DNA of 60,225 bases, taken from contig JAEXCG010000122.1 of assembly GCA_023402355.1 (NCBI GenBank), forward strand, positions 1 through 60,225. The letters run 5' to 3'. Made by a program: the position numbers and the translations under genes. The notes beneath the pieces were generated by a model. That model ran no database searches, had not been told where the DNA came from, and saw only the letters and a program-made list of their open reading frames with translations. This DNA comes from Bacillota bacterium (GTDB lineage: Bacteria > Bacillota > Clostridia > Christensenellales > Aristaeellaceae). Below are positions 52,151 through 60,225 of this stretch, in pieces (positions within the stretch are counted from its first letter, which is position 1; every line of letters begins with the position of its first letter).

Positions 52151-54000
52151 TTTTTGCACGCTCCTTCCATCCGCTGAAGCCCGCAGCCCTGGCAGCCCTG
52201 GCGGCAGTCCGGCGTGGTGACGCCCTGCACCGCCCGCTCGCGCTCGCGCCACAGGTATTGCTGCGTCACCCCCGCGTCGATGAACGCCCAGGGGAGCAGC
52301 TCGTCCCGCCCGCGCTCGCGGCAGGCGTAAAAGCGCGGGTCGAGCCCGCAGGCGGCGAACGCCTCCATCCAGGCGTCGTACTTGAACTGGTCGGACCAGC
52401 CGTCAAAGCGGCAGCCGCGCTTCCATGCTTCCTCCAGCACGTCCGCAAGCCGCCTGTCGCCGCGCGCGAAGCAGGCCTCCAGGAAGGAGACGTGCGGCTG
52501 GTGCCAGTTGAACTCCACGCCCTTGATGCGCATGCGCTCGCGCAGGAAGCGCTGCTTTTCCTCCAGCATTTCCAGCGTGTCCTGCGCCGCCCACTGAAAG
52601 GGCGTGAACGCCTTGGGCACGAAGCACGAGGCGCTGCACGTGACGCGAAGCCCGCGCGCGCGCACGTTTCTGGGCACCGCAAAGTACTGGGCGACGACCT
52701 TCTGCGCCAGGTCCGCGATGCCGGCGAGGTCCTCTTCCGTCTCGGTCGGAAGCCCCATCATGAAGTAGAGCTTCACGCTGCTCCATCCGCCCTCGAACGC
52801 GTCCTTTACGGAGGAGATCAGGTCCTCCTCCGTGATGCCCTTGTTGATGACGTCGCGAAGCCGCTGCGTGCCCGCCTCCGGCGCGAAGGTGAGGCTCGTC
52901 TTCTTGACGCGCTGCGTCTCCTCCAGGGTCTGCTTGACCTCGCTGTCCAGTCTGAGCGAGGGCAGCGAAATCGAAACGCGGCGCTGCTCAAAGCGCTGCA
53001 TCAATTCGTGCGCGAGCTGCGGCAGGCACGAGTAGTCGCCCGTCGAGAGCGAGGAGAGCGAGATGTTCTCATAGCCCGTCGCCTCAAACTGGCGCTCCGC
53101 AAGGCGAAGCAGCTTTTCCACGCTGCGCTCGCGCACGGGCCTGTAAATCATGCCCGCCTGGCAAAACCGGCACCCGCGCGTGCATCCGCGCAGCACCTCC
53201 AGCATGATGCGGTCGTGCACGATCTCCGTGTAGGGCACGATCACGTCCTCCGGATATACGGCCGCGTCCAGGTCCTTCACGAGGCACTTTTGAACGACCG
53301 GGCTCGCGCACGCGTCCGTCGGGGTAAACGAGGCGAGGGTGCCGTCTTCGTGATACGTCGCCTCGTAGAGCGTGGGGACGTACACGCCGCGGATGCCCGC
53401 CAGACGGCGCAGGCACTCCTTTCGGCCGACGCCCTCGCGCTTGCAGGCCTTCACCACGTCGATGGTCTGGTTCGTGCTCTCCTCGCCGTCGCCGATGACG
53501 AAGGCGTCGATGAACCGGCAAAGGGGCTCCGGGTTAAACGCGCAGGGCCCGCCCGCCAGCACGATGGGGTCGTCCCAGGTGCGCTCCTCGCTGTGAAGCG
53601 GGATGCCCGCAAGGTTAAGCAGCTCCAGGATGTTGGTGTAGCTCATCTCGTATTGGAGCGTCACGCCCATCATGTCGAATCGCTTTGCGGGCGTGTGCGT
53701 CTCGATGGAAAAGAGCGGCACGCCTTCCTCGCGCATGGCGTCCGCCATGTCCACCCACGGCGAATAGACGCGCTCGCAGAGCGCGTCTTGACGCTTGTTG
53801 ATGACGTCGTAAAGGATCTTGGAGCCCAGATGCGACATGCCCACTTCGTATACGTCGGGAAAGGCGAACAGGTAGTGGATGTCGCAGCTTTCCCAGTCTT
53901 TCACGACGCAGTTCATCTCGCCGCCCGTGTAGCGCGCGGGTTTCTGCACGCGGTCGAGCAGGGCGTCGATTTTTTCCTGAATCAAAGGAGGGTCCTCCAT
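52147..54000 (-). CDS. TIGR03960-family B12-binding radical SAM protein
   Basis: A 617-aa enzyme with an N-terminal B12-binding-like fold (about 35-200; FAFPDVYEVGMSHLG, VLAGGPCAFNPEP) and a radical SAM domain with the cluster motif CTRGCRFCQAG (about 271-281). A further Cys-rich tail (CRQGCQGCGLQRMEGAC) ends the protein. The reaction is unknown. It is the first gene of the operon, behind a TTGACC/TACAAT promoter. The ATG at 54000 has a weak ribosome site; a TTG at 53985, after GGAGG, is an alternative start. Confidence 0.93.
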   Translation of the reverse strand: MEDPPLIQEKIDALLDRVQKPARYTGGEMNCVVKDWESCDIHYLFAFPDVYEVGMSHLGSKILYDVINKRQDALCERVYSPWVDMADAMREEGVPLFSIETHTPAKRFDMMGVTLQYEMSYTNILELLNLAGIPLHSEERTWDDPIVLAGGPCAFNPEPLCRFIDAFVIGDGEESTNQTIDVVKACKREGVGRKECLRRLAGIRGVYVPTLYEATYHEDGTLASFTPTDACASPVVQKCLVKDLDAAVYPEDVIVPYTEIVHDRIMLEVLRGCTRGCRFCQAGMIYRPVRERSVEKLLRLAERQFEATGYENISLSSLSTGDYSCLPQLAHELMQRFEQRRVSISLPSLRLDSEVKQTLEETQRVKKTSLTFAPEAGTQRLRDVINKGITEEDLISSVKDAFEGGWSSVKLYFMMGLPTETEEDLAGIADLAQKVVAQYFAVPRNVRARGLRVTCSASCFVPKAFTPFQWAAQDTLEMLEEKQRFLRERMRIKGVEFNWHQPHVSFLEACFARGDRRLADVLEEAWKRGCRFDGWSDQFKYDAWMEAFAACGLDPRFYACRERGRDELLPWAFIDAGVTQQYLWRERERAVQGVTTPDCRQGCQGCGLQRMEGACKK

Positions 54001-54045
54001 TCCGGCGCGCCTTGGCGCGCGTTCGTCTTTTATGGACTACCCTTT

Positions 54046-54074
54046 ATTGTATCGCGTCTTGGCTCGGCGGTCAA
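54046..54074 (-). promoter_or_regulatory. Sigma-A promoter of the TIGR03960-rng-miaB operon
   Basis: On the minus strand TTGACC, 17 bases, TACAAT, about 45 bases before the first start codon. Spacing below suggests the transcript could extend to the terminator near 40105. Confidence 0.85.
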
Positions 54075-54119
54075 GCTCCAGGCGCGCCCAAACCGTCCAG
54101 GTTTTGTTTCCAGCGGGCC

Positions 54120-55598
54120 CTACAGCAGGATGCAGATCATGCCGCCCGTGCCCTCGTTGATGATTCGGCTGAGCGTCTGCTGCACCTTTTCCTGCACGTC
54201 CGGGGGCATGCGCATCAGCTTCGTGGAAAGCCCCTCGCGCATCAGATCGTCCAGCGACTTGCCAAACATGTTGGTGGACCAGATCTTGGCCGGGTCCTGT
54301 TCAAAGCCCGAAAGCAGGTACTGCACCAGCTCCTCCGACTGCTGCTCCGTGCCCACGATGGGCGAAACCTCGGTTTCGATGTCCACGCGGATCATGTGCA
54401 GCGAGGGCGCGCTGGCCTTGAGCTTCACGCCGAAGTGGTTGCCCTGCTTTACGATCTCCGGCTCGCTGAGCGTGAGTTCTTCCATGCTCGGCGCGACGAG
54501 GCCGTACCCCGTCTCGCGCACGGAGGCGAGCGCCTGCGCCACGTGGTCGTACTCCTTCTTCGCCTCGACCAGCTCCTTCATGAGCCGCAGCAGGTGCGCG
54601 TCGCTGCGGATGTCCGTGCCGCAGTGCTCGCCGAGGATGCGGTTGAAGAGGCCGTCGCGAAGCGGCAGGCTGTAGGCGACCTCGCCGCTGCCCAAATCGA
54701 TGCGGCTCTGCGAGGCGGGCAGGGTGTAGGCGGAATCGTCGAAGGCGTGGGAAAACGCCTCGCTTTCGCGCACGCACATCGCGGGCTGCGCCGCCTCGCG
54801 CGCCTTGGTCATGAGCTCCTGCATCAGCCAGTGGTTGTCGTCCAGCGCGAGCGCCCAGGCGGGCAGGTTCACGCGAACCTCGCTCACCGGGAATTCGTAG
54901 AGCACCTGACGCAGCACGTCCTGGATGTCTAAAAGCTCCATTTCCTTGACGTTCTTTGAAAGCACCGGCACGCCGTACTTGTCTGAAAGCGCCCTTTTCA
55001 GCTCGCCGCTCTGAGGGCTTGCGGGGTCGCTTACGTTGAGAATCACGACGAAGGGCTTGCCCAACTGCTGCAGTTCGCGCACGACGCGCTCCTCCGCCTC
55101 CACGTAGGCGCTGCGGGGAAGCTCCGTAAAGCTGCCGTCCGTCGTCACCACAAGGCCGATGGTGCTGTGGTCCGCGATGACCTTGCGCGTGCCGATCTCC
55201 GCCGCATCCTCAAAGGGCATGTCGCTGTCGCTCCACGGCGTCTTCACCATGCGCGGCACGTCGTTTTCCTGCGTGCCCATCGCGCCCTTGATGAGGTAGC
55301 CCACGCAGTCCACGAGGCGCACGTTCGCGCTGGCGTTGGGCGAGAACTGCACGCTCACCGCTTCGCCGGGCACGAACTTGGGCTGGGTCGTCATGATCGT
55401 CTTTCCGGAACCGCTCTGCGGCAGCTCGTCGCGCGTGCGCTCGCGCCGCCTCGCGTTGTCGATGTGCGGCAGCACCAGCTTTTCCATAAACTGCGTGATC
55501 AGCGTGGACTTACCCGTGCGCACCGGCCCCACGACGCCGATGTAAATATCGCTGTCCGTCCGATTGGCGATATCCCGATACAGATCTGTCTGCTCCAT
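54120..55598 (-). CDS. spoIVA: Stage IV sporulation protein A (spore coat ATPase)
   Basis: A 492-aa coat-morphogenesis ATPase that polymerises on the forespore surface. The Walker A GPVRTGKST is at 24-32, with FMEKLVLP and a TRAFAC-like core, and the highly conserved C-terminal end GTGGMICILL is present. The start at MEQTDLYRDIANRTDSDIYI, after GGGAGG, matches the family; the ORF could begin eight codons earlier. A sigma-E-like promoter lies about 30-60 bases upstream. The gene is monocistronic. Confidence 0.97.
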   Translation of the reverse strand: MEQTDLYRDIANRTDSDIYIGVVGPVRTGKSTLITQFMEKLVLPHIDNARRRERTRDELPQSGSGKTIMTTQPKFVPGEAVSVQFSPNASANVRLVDCVGYLIKGAMGTQENDVPRMVKTPWSDSDMPFEDAAEIGTRKVIADHSTIGLVVTTDGSFTELPRSAYVEAEERVVRELQQLGKPFVVILNVSDPASPQSGELKRALSDKYGVPVLSKNVKEMELLDIQDVLRQVLYEFPVSEVRVNLPAWALALDDNHWLMQELMTKAREAAQPAMCVRESEAFSHAFDDSAYTLPASQSRIDLGSGEVAYSLPLRDGLFNRILGEHCGTDIRSDAHLLRLMKELVEAKKEYDHVAQALASVRETGYGLVAPSMEELTLSEPEIVKQGNHFGVKLKASAPSLHMIRVDIETEVSPIVGTEQQSEELVQYLLSGFEQDPAKIWSTNMFGKSLDDLMREGLSTKLMRMPPDVQEKVQQTLSRIINEGTGGMICILL

Positions 55599-55625
55599 GC
55601 TATCATCCCTCCCACATGTCACCGA

Positions 55626-55655
55626 ATCGTATGCAACCCGTCCAAAACATAGTAC
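55626..55655 (-). promoter_or_regulatory. Candidate sigma-E promoter of spoIVA
   Basis: On the minus strand GTACTATG, 14 bases, CATACGAT. The -10 box fits sigma-E (CATACA-T) well, the -35 less so. The spacing equals that of the spoIIIAA candidate, and spoIVA is sigma-E controlled in Bacillus. It abuts the left palindrome of repeat copy B. Confidence 0.45.
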
Positions 55656-55657
55656 AA

Positions 55658-55888
55658 GGCGGCGGGAAATTTCCCGCCGCCCCAGCGTGTCGACAAAGTG
55701 GCATACGCCACTTTGTCGAGGTTACGGGTGATTTTTTCGCTCCGCAAAACTGCGTTTTGCGGAGCGAAAAAGCCCCGCCCGCCCGGCAAAGCCGGGCGAT
55801 ACGATTGCAGTCTTGCAGACGGCTTTTGGTTTGTCTGTCCTCGATGGGTTTTTCGACAATCTGAGGCGGCGGGAAATTTCCCGCCGCC
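55658..55888. repeat. Composite multi-hairpin intergenic repeat, copy B
   Basis: About 231 bases between the S1C protease gene and spoIVA. Both ends carry an identical, perfect 24-bp palindrome (55658-55681 and 55865-55888). The 123-base core 55683-55805 matches copy A (18954-19075), with the same three hairpins, one of which is a perfect 12-bp stem CGACAAAGTGGC around ATAC. The part between 55806 and 55864 is unlike copy A. No ORF is supported. Confidence 0.9.
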
Positions 55889-55911
55889 CCAGATAGCCGC
55901 CGCTTGTGTCC

Positions 55912-57051
55912 TTACGCCTGCGACGCGTCCTGCGCCACCAGCTCCACGGTGATCTTGAGCGTTTCGCCCTTGGGAATGCGGTCGTTGACCGTCAGCTCCG
56001 GCAGGTTCGGCACGCGGTAGATTTCAAGCTCCACCGTGTCGCCCACCGTGCGCGTGTTGATCACGCTTGTGAGGTCCGTGTGCAGGCGCACGCGCTTGCC
56101 GTCCACGGAAAGGATGATGTCGCCGTCCATGACGCCCGCGCGCTCGGCCGCGCCGCCCTGCTGCACGCCGCTCACGTACACGCCCGCGGGCAGCGCGCCC
56201 TCGACCGGCGTCTCGGTGCCGCGGATCGTGGAAACCGTGATGCCCAGCTTCGGGCGCGTCACCTGCCCGAACTTGATGATGCTCTCCACGATCGGCTTCA
56301 CCACGTCCATGGGAATCGCCATGCCGATGCCCTCGATGCTCGCCCCGTAGCCCACGGAGGTAAACTTCATGGAGGGGATGCCGATGAGCTGCCCGCGCGT
56401 GTTGAACATGCCGCCGCCGCTGTTGCCCGAGTTGATCGCGGCGTCGGTCTGAATCATCTTGACGATCGAGTTTTCAATCTCGCGGTCCAGCCCGCTCACC
56501 ACGCCCACGGTCACCGTGTCCGCAAACTGCTGGCCCAGCGGGTTTCCGATGACGATCGCCCAGTCGCCCACGCGAACGGAGGCGGGGTCGGCCATCGTCA
56601 CGGCGGGCAGGCTGCCCTCCGTCGCCTGAAGCACCGCCAGGTCGGTCAGCTCGTCGTAGCCGATCAGCTTCGCGTCGATCAGTTCGCCCTGCCAGATGAG
56701 CTGAATTTCCCGCGCGTTTTGAATCACGTGGTAGTTGGTCACCACGTGGCCCTGCGTGGTAATCACCACGCCCGAGCCCGACGCCTGCTCCACGGATTCC
56801 GTCTGCCCGGTGTAGAGGCTGAACGCGTGCGTCTTGTTGCTGACCCCCACCACGCAGGGCATGACGACGTCCACCACGTCCGCAAACGGGCTCCGCTGCT
56901 CGTCCAGCACCTGCACGTATTCGCCTTCCGCGTACGCGTTCATGCCGACCGCGCCGTCCGACGTGACGCCAAACGCCGTCAGCACCGCGGCGGAGCAGAT
57001 CATGACCGCCGCGATTGCGGACGCGATATAACCCATGAGATTTCCCTTCAC
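55912..57051 (-). CDS. S1C (HtrA/DegP-like) serine protease with PDZ domain
   Basis: A 379-aa membrane-anchored protease. An N-terminal helix (about 7-30) is followed by the trypsin-like domain with the full triad H108 (VVTNYHVIQ), D137 (DELTDLAVL) and S211 (INSGNSGGGMFN). One PDZ domain (about 265-365; AAERAGVMDGDIILSVDG) completes it. It should degrade or process misfolded extracytoplasmic proteins. The GTG start follows AGAAGGAGG. Its place next to spoIVA may be incidental. Confidence 0.95.
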   Translation of the reverse strand: MKGNLMGYIASAIAAVMICSAAVLTAFGVTSDGAVGMNAYAEGEYVQVLDEQRSPFADVVDVVMPCVVGVSNKTHAFSLYTGQTESVEQASGSGVVITTQGHVVTNYHVIQNAREIQLIWQGELIDAKLIGYDELTDLAVLQATEGSLPAVTMADPASVRVGDWAIVIGNPLGQQFADTVTVGVVSGLDREIENSIVKMIQTDAAINSGNSGGGMFNTRGQLIGIPSMKFTSVGYGASIEGIGMAIPMDVVKPIVESIIKFGQVTRPKLGITVSTIRGTETPVEGALPAGVYVSGVQQGGAAERAGVMDGDIILSVDGKRVRLHTDLTSVINTRTVGDTVELEIYRVPNLPELTVNDRIPKGETLKITVELVAQDASQA

Positions 57052-57119
57052 AGCCGCACTTCCTCCTTCTAGGTCCTTGGCATAACGTAGTGTGTGCGAA
57101 GGGGCGGGCGATTATCACA

Positions 57120-59492
57120 TTATTTGAGCGTCACCACCGTGACCCCGCTCTCGCCCTCGCCGTACACGCCCAGGCGGTAGCTCTTGACGCGCGGGTTGCG
57201 CCTCAGCGCATCCTGCACGCCCGCGCGCAGCACGCCCGTGCCCTTGCCGTGAATGATGCTCACCTCGCCCAAGCCCGAGAGCATCGCGTCGTCCAGGAAC
57301 TTGTCCACCTCCGGCAGCGCCTCGTCCACGGCCATGCCGCGGATGTCCAGCTCCTGGCGCACGGCGCGGGCCGCGATGTCCACGTTGGATCGCACGCCGC
57401 CCTTTTTCTTCTGCGCCTTCGCCCCGGCGGGCTCCTCCTTGGGCATCTGCAACTGGGTGATGTGCACCTTGAGCTTCATCACGCCCGCCTGGAGCTGCAC
57501 CTCTCCCTTCGCGTCCGGCGCGGCCAGCACGGTCGCCTCCGTGCCCAGGTGCACGATCCGCACCCGGTCGCCGGGCCTTAGATTCTTGGGCGGCGGGCTC
57601 ACGCGATCCACCGGCATGGTGAGCGCCTCGCTCACCGCGTCGATGTTTTCGTTCAGCCTGCTCTTCAGCTTTTGAATCTCGTGCTCGGGCGTCCCCGCGC
57701 CCTCCTTCTTCATGCGCCGCAGCTCCGCGATGAGCGTCTCCGATTCGCGGCGCGCGTCCTCTAAAATGCGCCGCGCCTGCTCCTTGGCCTTGCGAATCGC
57801 CTCGTCGCGCTGCTTTTCCAGCCGCTCGCGCTCGCGCTCGGCCTGGTTGCGGATGGAGACCATCTCCGCGCGCGCCTCCTCCGCGATCTGCCGCTCCTTT
57901 TCCGCGATCTGGCGGTGGTACTCCGCGTTGGCGATCACGTCCTCAAAGCGCACCTGTTCGCCGCTGAGCAGCTGCTTTGCGTCCTCGATGATCGCTTCCT
58001 CCAACCCCAGCTTTTTGGAGATGTCAAAGGCGTTGGATTTGCCGGGGATGCCGATCGACAGCCGGTAGGTCGGCCGCAGCGTCGCCACGTCGAACTCTAC
58101 CGACGCGTTCTCCACGCCCGCCGTCGTCATCGCGTACTCCTTGAGCTCGCTGTAGTGCGTCGTGGCCATCGTGCGAATCTTCCTTGCCAGCAGCCGGGAA
58201 AGAATCGCCTGCGCCAGCGCCGCGCCCTCCGTCGGGTCGGTGCCCGCGCCCAGCTCGTCAAAGAGCACAAGCGAGCGCTCGGTGACGTTTGAGAGGATGC
58301 TCACGATGTTCTTCATGTGGCTGGAAAAGGTCGAAAGCGACTGTTCGATGGACTGCTCGTCGCCGATGTCCGCGAACACGTCGTCGAACACCGAAAGCTC
58401 CGTGCCGATCTCCGCCGGCACGTGCAGCCCCGCCTGCGCCATCAGGCAAAAGAGGCCCACGGTCTTGAGCGTCACCGTCTTGCCGCCCGTGTTGGGGCCG
58501 GTGATCACCAGCGTGGTGAAGTCCTTCCCCAGCCAGATGTTCGAGGGCACCACCTTTTCCGGGGCGATCAGCGGATGACGGCCGCGCACGATGCGCACGT
58601 ACCCCTCCTCGTTGATCTTGGGGGAGCAGCCGTACATCCGGCGGGAAAGCCCGGCCTTGGCGAACGCGAAGTCCAGCCGGGCGAGGATGCTAAGGTTCGC
58701 CTGCAGCGCCTCGGCCTCCGGGGCGATGCGCGCGGAAAGCGCCTGCAGAATGCGCTCGATCTCCGCCTTTTCCCTGGCCTGCCATTGCTTGAGATCGCTG
58801 GTGATCTCGAGCACCGCCATGGGCTCCACAAACACGGTCGCGCCGGTCGCGGACTGGTCGTGCACGAGGCCCGGCACGTTTGCGCGATACTCCTGCTTGA
58901 CCGGCAGCACGTAGCGGTCGCCGCGCAGGGTGATGATCGGCTCCTGCAGGTACTTCTGGTACGCGCTGGAGTGAATCATCGCGTTCAGCTTTTCGCGCAC
59001 GCGCTCGTTGCACCCGCGGATGTGGCGGCGAATGTCCGCAAGCTCCGGGCTCGCGTGGTCGGAAATCTCCTCCTCGCTGATGATCGCGGCGGTGATCTCC
59101 TCCTCCAACTGGCGAAACGCCGAAAGCCGCGAGGCCGCGGCCCGGAGATTCGGCGTGTTCTCGCGGTCGGTGACGATCACGTCTCGCGCGGCGCGCGCCG
59201 CCCGCATGCACGCGGCGACGTCCAGCAGCGCGCGCGGGGAAAGCGTCGCGCCGATTTCGGCGAGCTTCAGCGTCTGGCGAATGTCCGGGAAGGGCACGAT
59301 CGGCTGCTCGCCCAGGTAGGTGAGCAGCACGTGCGCCTCCTCCGTCTCCTCCTGTGCGTAGCGAATTTCGGACAGGTTCGCGCTGGGCACGAGCGCCCCG
59401 GCGATTTCCCGTCCCATGTCGGAAACGGTAAGCTCCTTGATCTGTTCGCGTATCTTGGTGAATTCCAGCACGCGAAGCGAGCGTTCTGTCAT
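57120..59492 (-). CDS. mutS2: MutS2 (ribosome collision / Smr-domain ATPase)
   Basis: A 790-aa MutS-like ATPase that, in Bacillus, rescues collided ribosomes rather than repairing mismatches. It lacks the MutS mismatch-reading domain. Walker A is GPNTGGKT (about 331-338), Walker B LFDELGAGTDPTEGAA, a long coiled coil spans about 520-620, a KOW-like region follows, and the C-terminal Smr domain (about 710-790) keeps LDIRGM and IHGKGTGVLR. The start at MTERSLRVLEF is 14 bases after the U32 peptidase stop. Confidence 0.96.
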   Translation of the reverse strand: MTERSLRVLEFTKIREQIKELTVSDMGREIAGALVPSANLSEIRYAQEETEEAHVLLTYLGEQPIVPFPDIRQTLKLAEIGATLSPRALLDVAACMRAARAARDVIVTDRENTPNLRAAASRLSAFRQLEEEITAAIISEEEISDHASPELADIRRHIRGCNERVREKLNAMIHSSAYQKYLQEPIITLRGDRYVLPVKQEYRANVPGLVHDQSATGATVFVEPMAVLEITSDLKQWQAREKAEIERILQALSARIAPEAEALQANLSILARLDFAFAKAGLSRRMYGCSPKINEEGYVRIVRGRHPLIAPEKVVPSNIWLGKDFTTLVITGPNTGGKTVTLKTVGLFCLMAQAGLHVPAEIGTELSVFDDVFADIGDEQSIEQSLSTFSSHMKNIVSILSNVTERSLVLFDELGAGTDPTEGAALAQAILSRLLARKIRTMATTHYSELKEYAMTTAGVENASVEFDVATLRPTYRLSIGIPGKSNAFDISKKLGLEEAIIEDAKQLLSGEQVRFEDVIANAEYHRQIAEKERQIAEEARAEMVSIRNQAERERERLEKQRDEAIRKAKEQARRILEDARRESETLIAELRRMKKEGAGTPEHEIQKLKSRLNENIDAVSEALTMPVDRVSPPPKNLRPGDRVRIVHLGTEATVLAAPDAKGEVQLQAGVMKLKVHITQLQMPKEEPAGAKAQKKKGGVRSNVDIAARAVRQELDIRGMAVDEALPEVDKFLDDAMLSGLGEVSIIHGKGTGVLRAGVQDALRRNPRVKSYRLGVYGEGESGVTVVTLK

Positions 59493-59506
59493 GGGTATCC
59501 CCCTCT

Positions 59507-60225
59507 TTATTCTACGCCGCGCAGCAGGTGCCCGGCCGTCGTCTGCCCGGGAAGGGCGAAGTCGGACGGCCTCGCGTCCATCAGCGCGCGGTAATGCCGC
59601 GTGATGTCCGCGCACAGCGCGTCGTCCTCGTCAGTAAATTGAAGCCGGAGGGAAAGCGGCAGCGAACGCAGCCTTTCCATGTGGCGGGAAAGGTCGGTCG
59701 GCACGCTGTTGTACAGGCGCAGCATGCACCCGTGCGGCAGTCGAAGCCGCCTTTCCGGGAAGGCAAATCCCTTGCGGTCGATCAGCGGCAGCTTTTGCGC
59801 CCCGCCCCCCGCGGCGCAGCGCTCGCAGGCGTCGTCCGCCCCCGAAACCCCGCGCTTCACGCAGTCCGTGCAATGGGCGAGCAGCATGAGCTGCACGCGG
59901 CCGTAGGCGGTCATCTCAAAGTTGCCGCCCATGCGGATGACCTCCCGAATCTCCGAAAGGTTCAGTTCCGGCGAAAGCGTCACCCGCTCGCAGCCGCGCC
60001 CAAAGAGGAAGTCCGCCGTCCGCGCGTTCGTCACGTTGAAAAATCCGTCCGCGACCACGGGCAGGTGAAGATGAAGCGCAAGCTGCCCGGGGTTGCCCAG
60101 CACCGCGCCCGCCATCGCGTCCGCATGCGCGTTTAGAAAGTCCGAAAGCTCCGAAAGCTCCTGCGTCCACGCCACCTGCGGCAGCGCGATCAGCGTCCTT
60201 TGCAGCGTCCTTGCAGTCTGCCCCA
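59507..60225 (-). CDS. U32-family peptidase, C-terminal part (cut by window edge)
   Basis: The reading frame is open to the window end, so the start is missing. The visible 239 residues match the C-terminal half of large U32 peptidases: LPQVAWTQELSELSDFLN, VTLSPELNLSEIREVI, GRVQLMLLAHCTDC, CERCAAGGGAQKLPLIDRKGF and LRLYNSVPTDLS. Cysteines in these segments probably bind metal. Related proteins take part in tRNA or quinone hydroxylation, as RlhA/TrhP-like factors, so protease activity is not assured. It is probably co-transcribed with mutS2. Confidence 0.85.
   Translation of the reverse strand, partial: GQTARTLQRTLIALPQVAWTQELSELSDFLNAHADAMAGAVLGNPGQLALHLHLPVVADGFFNVTNARTADFLFGRGCERVTLSPELNLSEIREVIRMGGNFEMTAYGRVQLMLLAHCTDCVKRGVSGADDACERCAAGGGAQKLPLIDRKGFAFPERRLRLPHGCMLRLYNSVPTDLSRHMERLRSLPLSLRLQFTDEDDALCADITRHYRALMDARPSDFALPGQTTAGHLLRGVE

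Overview
The window is a GC-rich chromosomal segment from a spore-forming, clostridia-type Firmicute. The spore genes spoIIIAA (with the start of spoIIIAB) and spoIVA, sigma-E-like promoters in front of both, Rrf2/NifS/IscU, GlyA, MutS2, an HtrA-type S1C protease, UgpC/MsmK and QueH all fit this. The GC content and protein style suggest an uncultured gut clostridium (Christensenellales-like), but that placement is inference. Most genes lie on the minus strand, so operons are read from high to low coordinates.

Layout, low to high. 1-1.74 kb: spoIIIAB (partial), spoIIIAA and a secreted L,D-transpeptidase. 1.89-4.48 kb: a tightly coupled MazG-like / SNF2 helicase / PD-(D/E)XK-like nuclease cassette. 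4.56-6.81 kb: two secreted proteins and a TPP riboswitch with a consensus promoter but no thiamine gene behind it. 6.8-9.3 kb: a DUF89 phosphatase-like protein, an HD-GYP response regulator and an Hpt protein. 9.5-11.8 kb: a plus-strand metal-export operon (separate HMA protein plus P1B ATPase). 11.9-17.1 kb: a zincin-like protease, small proteins, a GH2 beta-mannosidase and two tandem VanY-like carboxypeptidases. 17.1-22.9 kb: HflX with an N-terminal JAMM motif, an iscU-nifS-rrf2 operon, glyA and the SRP RNA. 22.9-29.4 kb: an ABC exporter, CtpA, a CdaR/PucR-type regulator and UgpC. 29.7-34.6 kb: a MacA/MacB-like pair, a MATE pump, QueH and a partner. 34.8-35.9 kb: a small phage-tail-chaperone-like ORF, a 68-aa protein and tRNA-Pro(GGG). 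36-40 kb: a secreted hydrolase behind a large perfect inverted repeat, then an ECF sigma / membrane anti-sigma-like pair. 40.2-54 kb: a long housekeeping run (TIGR03960 radical SAM, TIGR03936, RNase G, miaB, a YmcA/YlbF protein, mutS, mutL, miaA, an MGL-like enzyme, a DUF6930-like protein), part of which matches the Bacillus miaB-ymcA-mutS-mutL order. 54-60.2 kb: spoIVA, an S1C protease, mutS2 and the C-terminal part of a U32 peptidase.

The strongest non-gene signals are: two copies of a composite, multi-hairpin intergenic repeat (18931-19147 and 55658-55888) with compensatory base changes; the orphan TPP riboswitch; and the 42-bp inverted repeat at 35931-35972. No rRNA, CRISPR array, IS element or complete prophage was seen.
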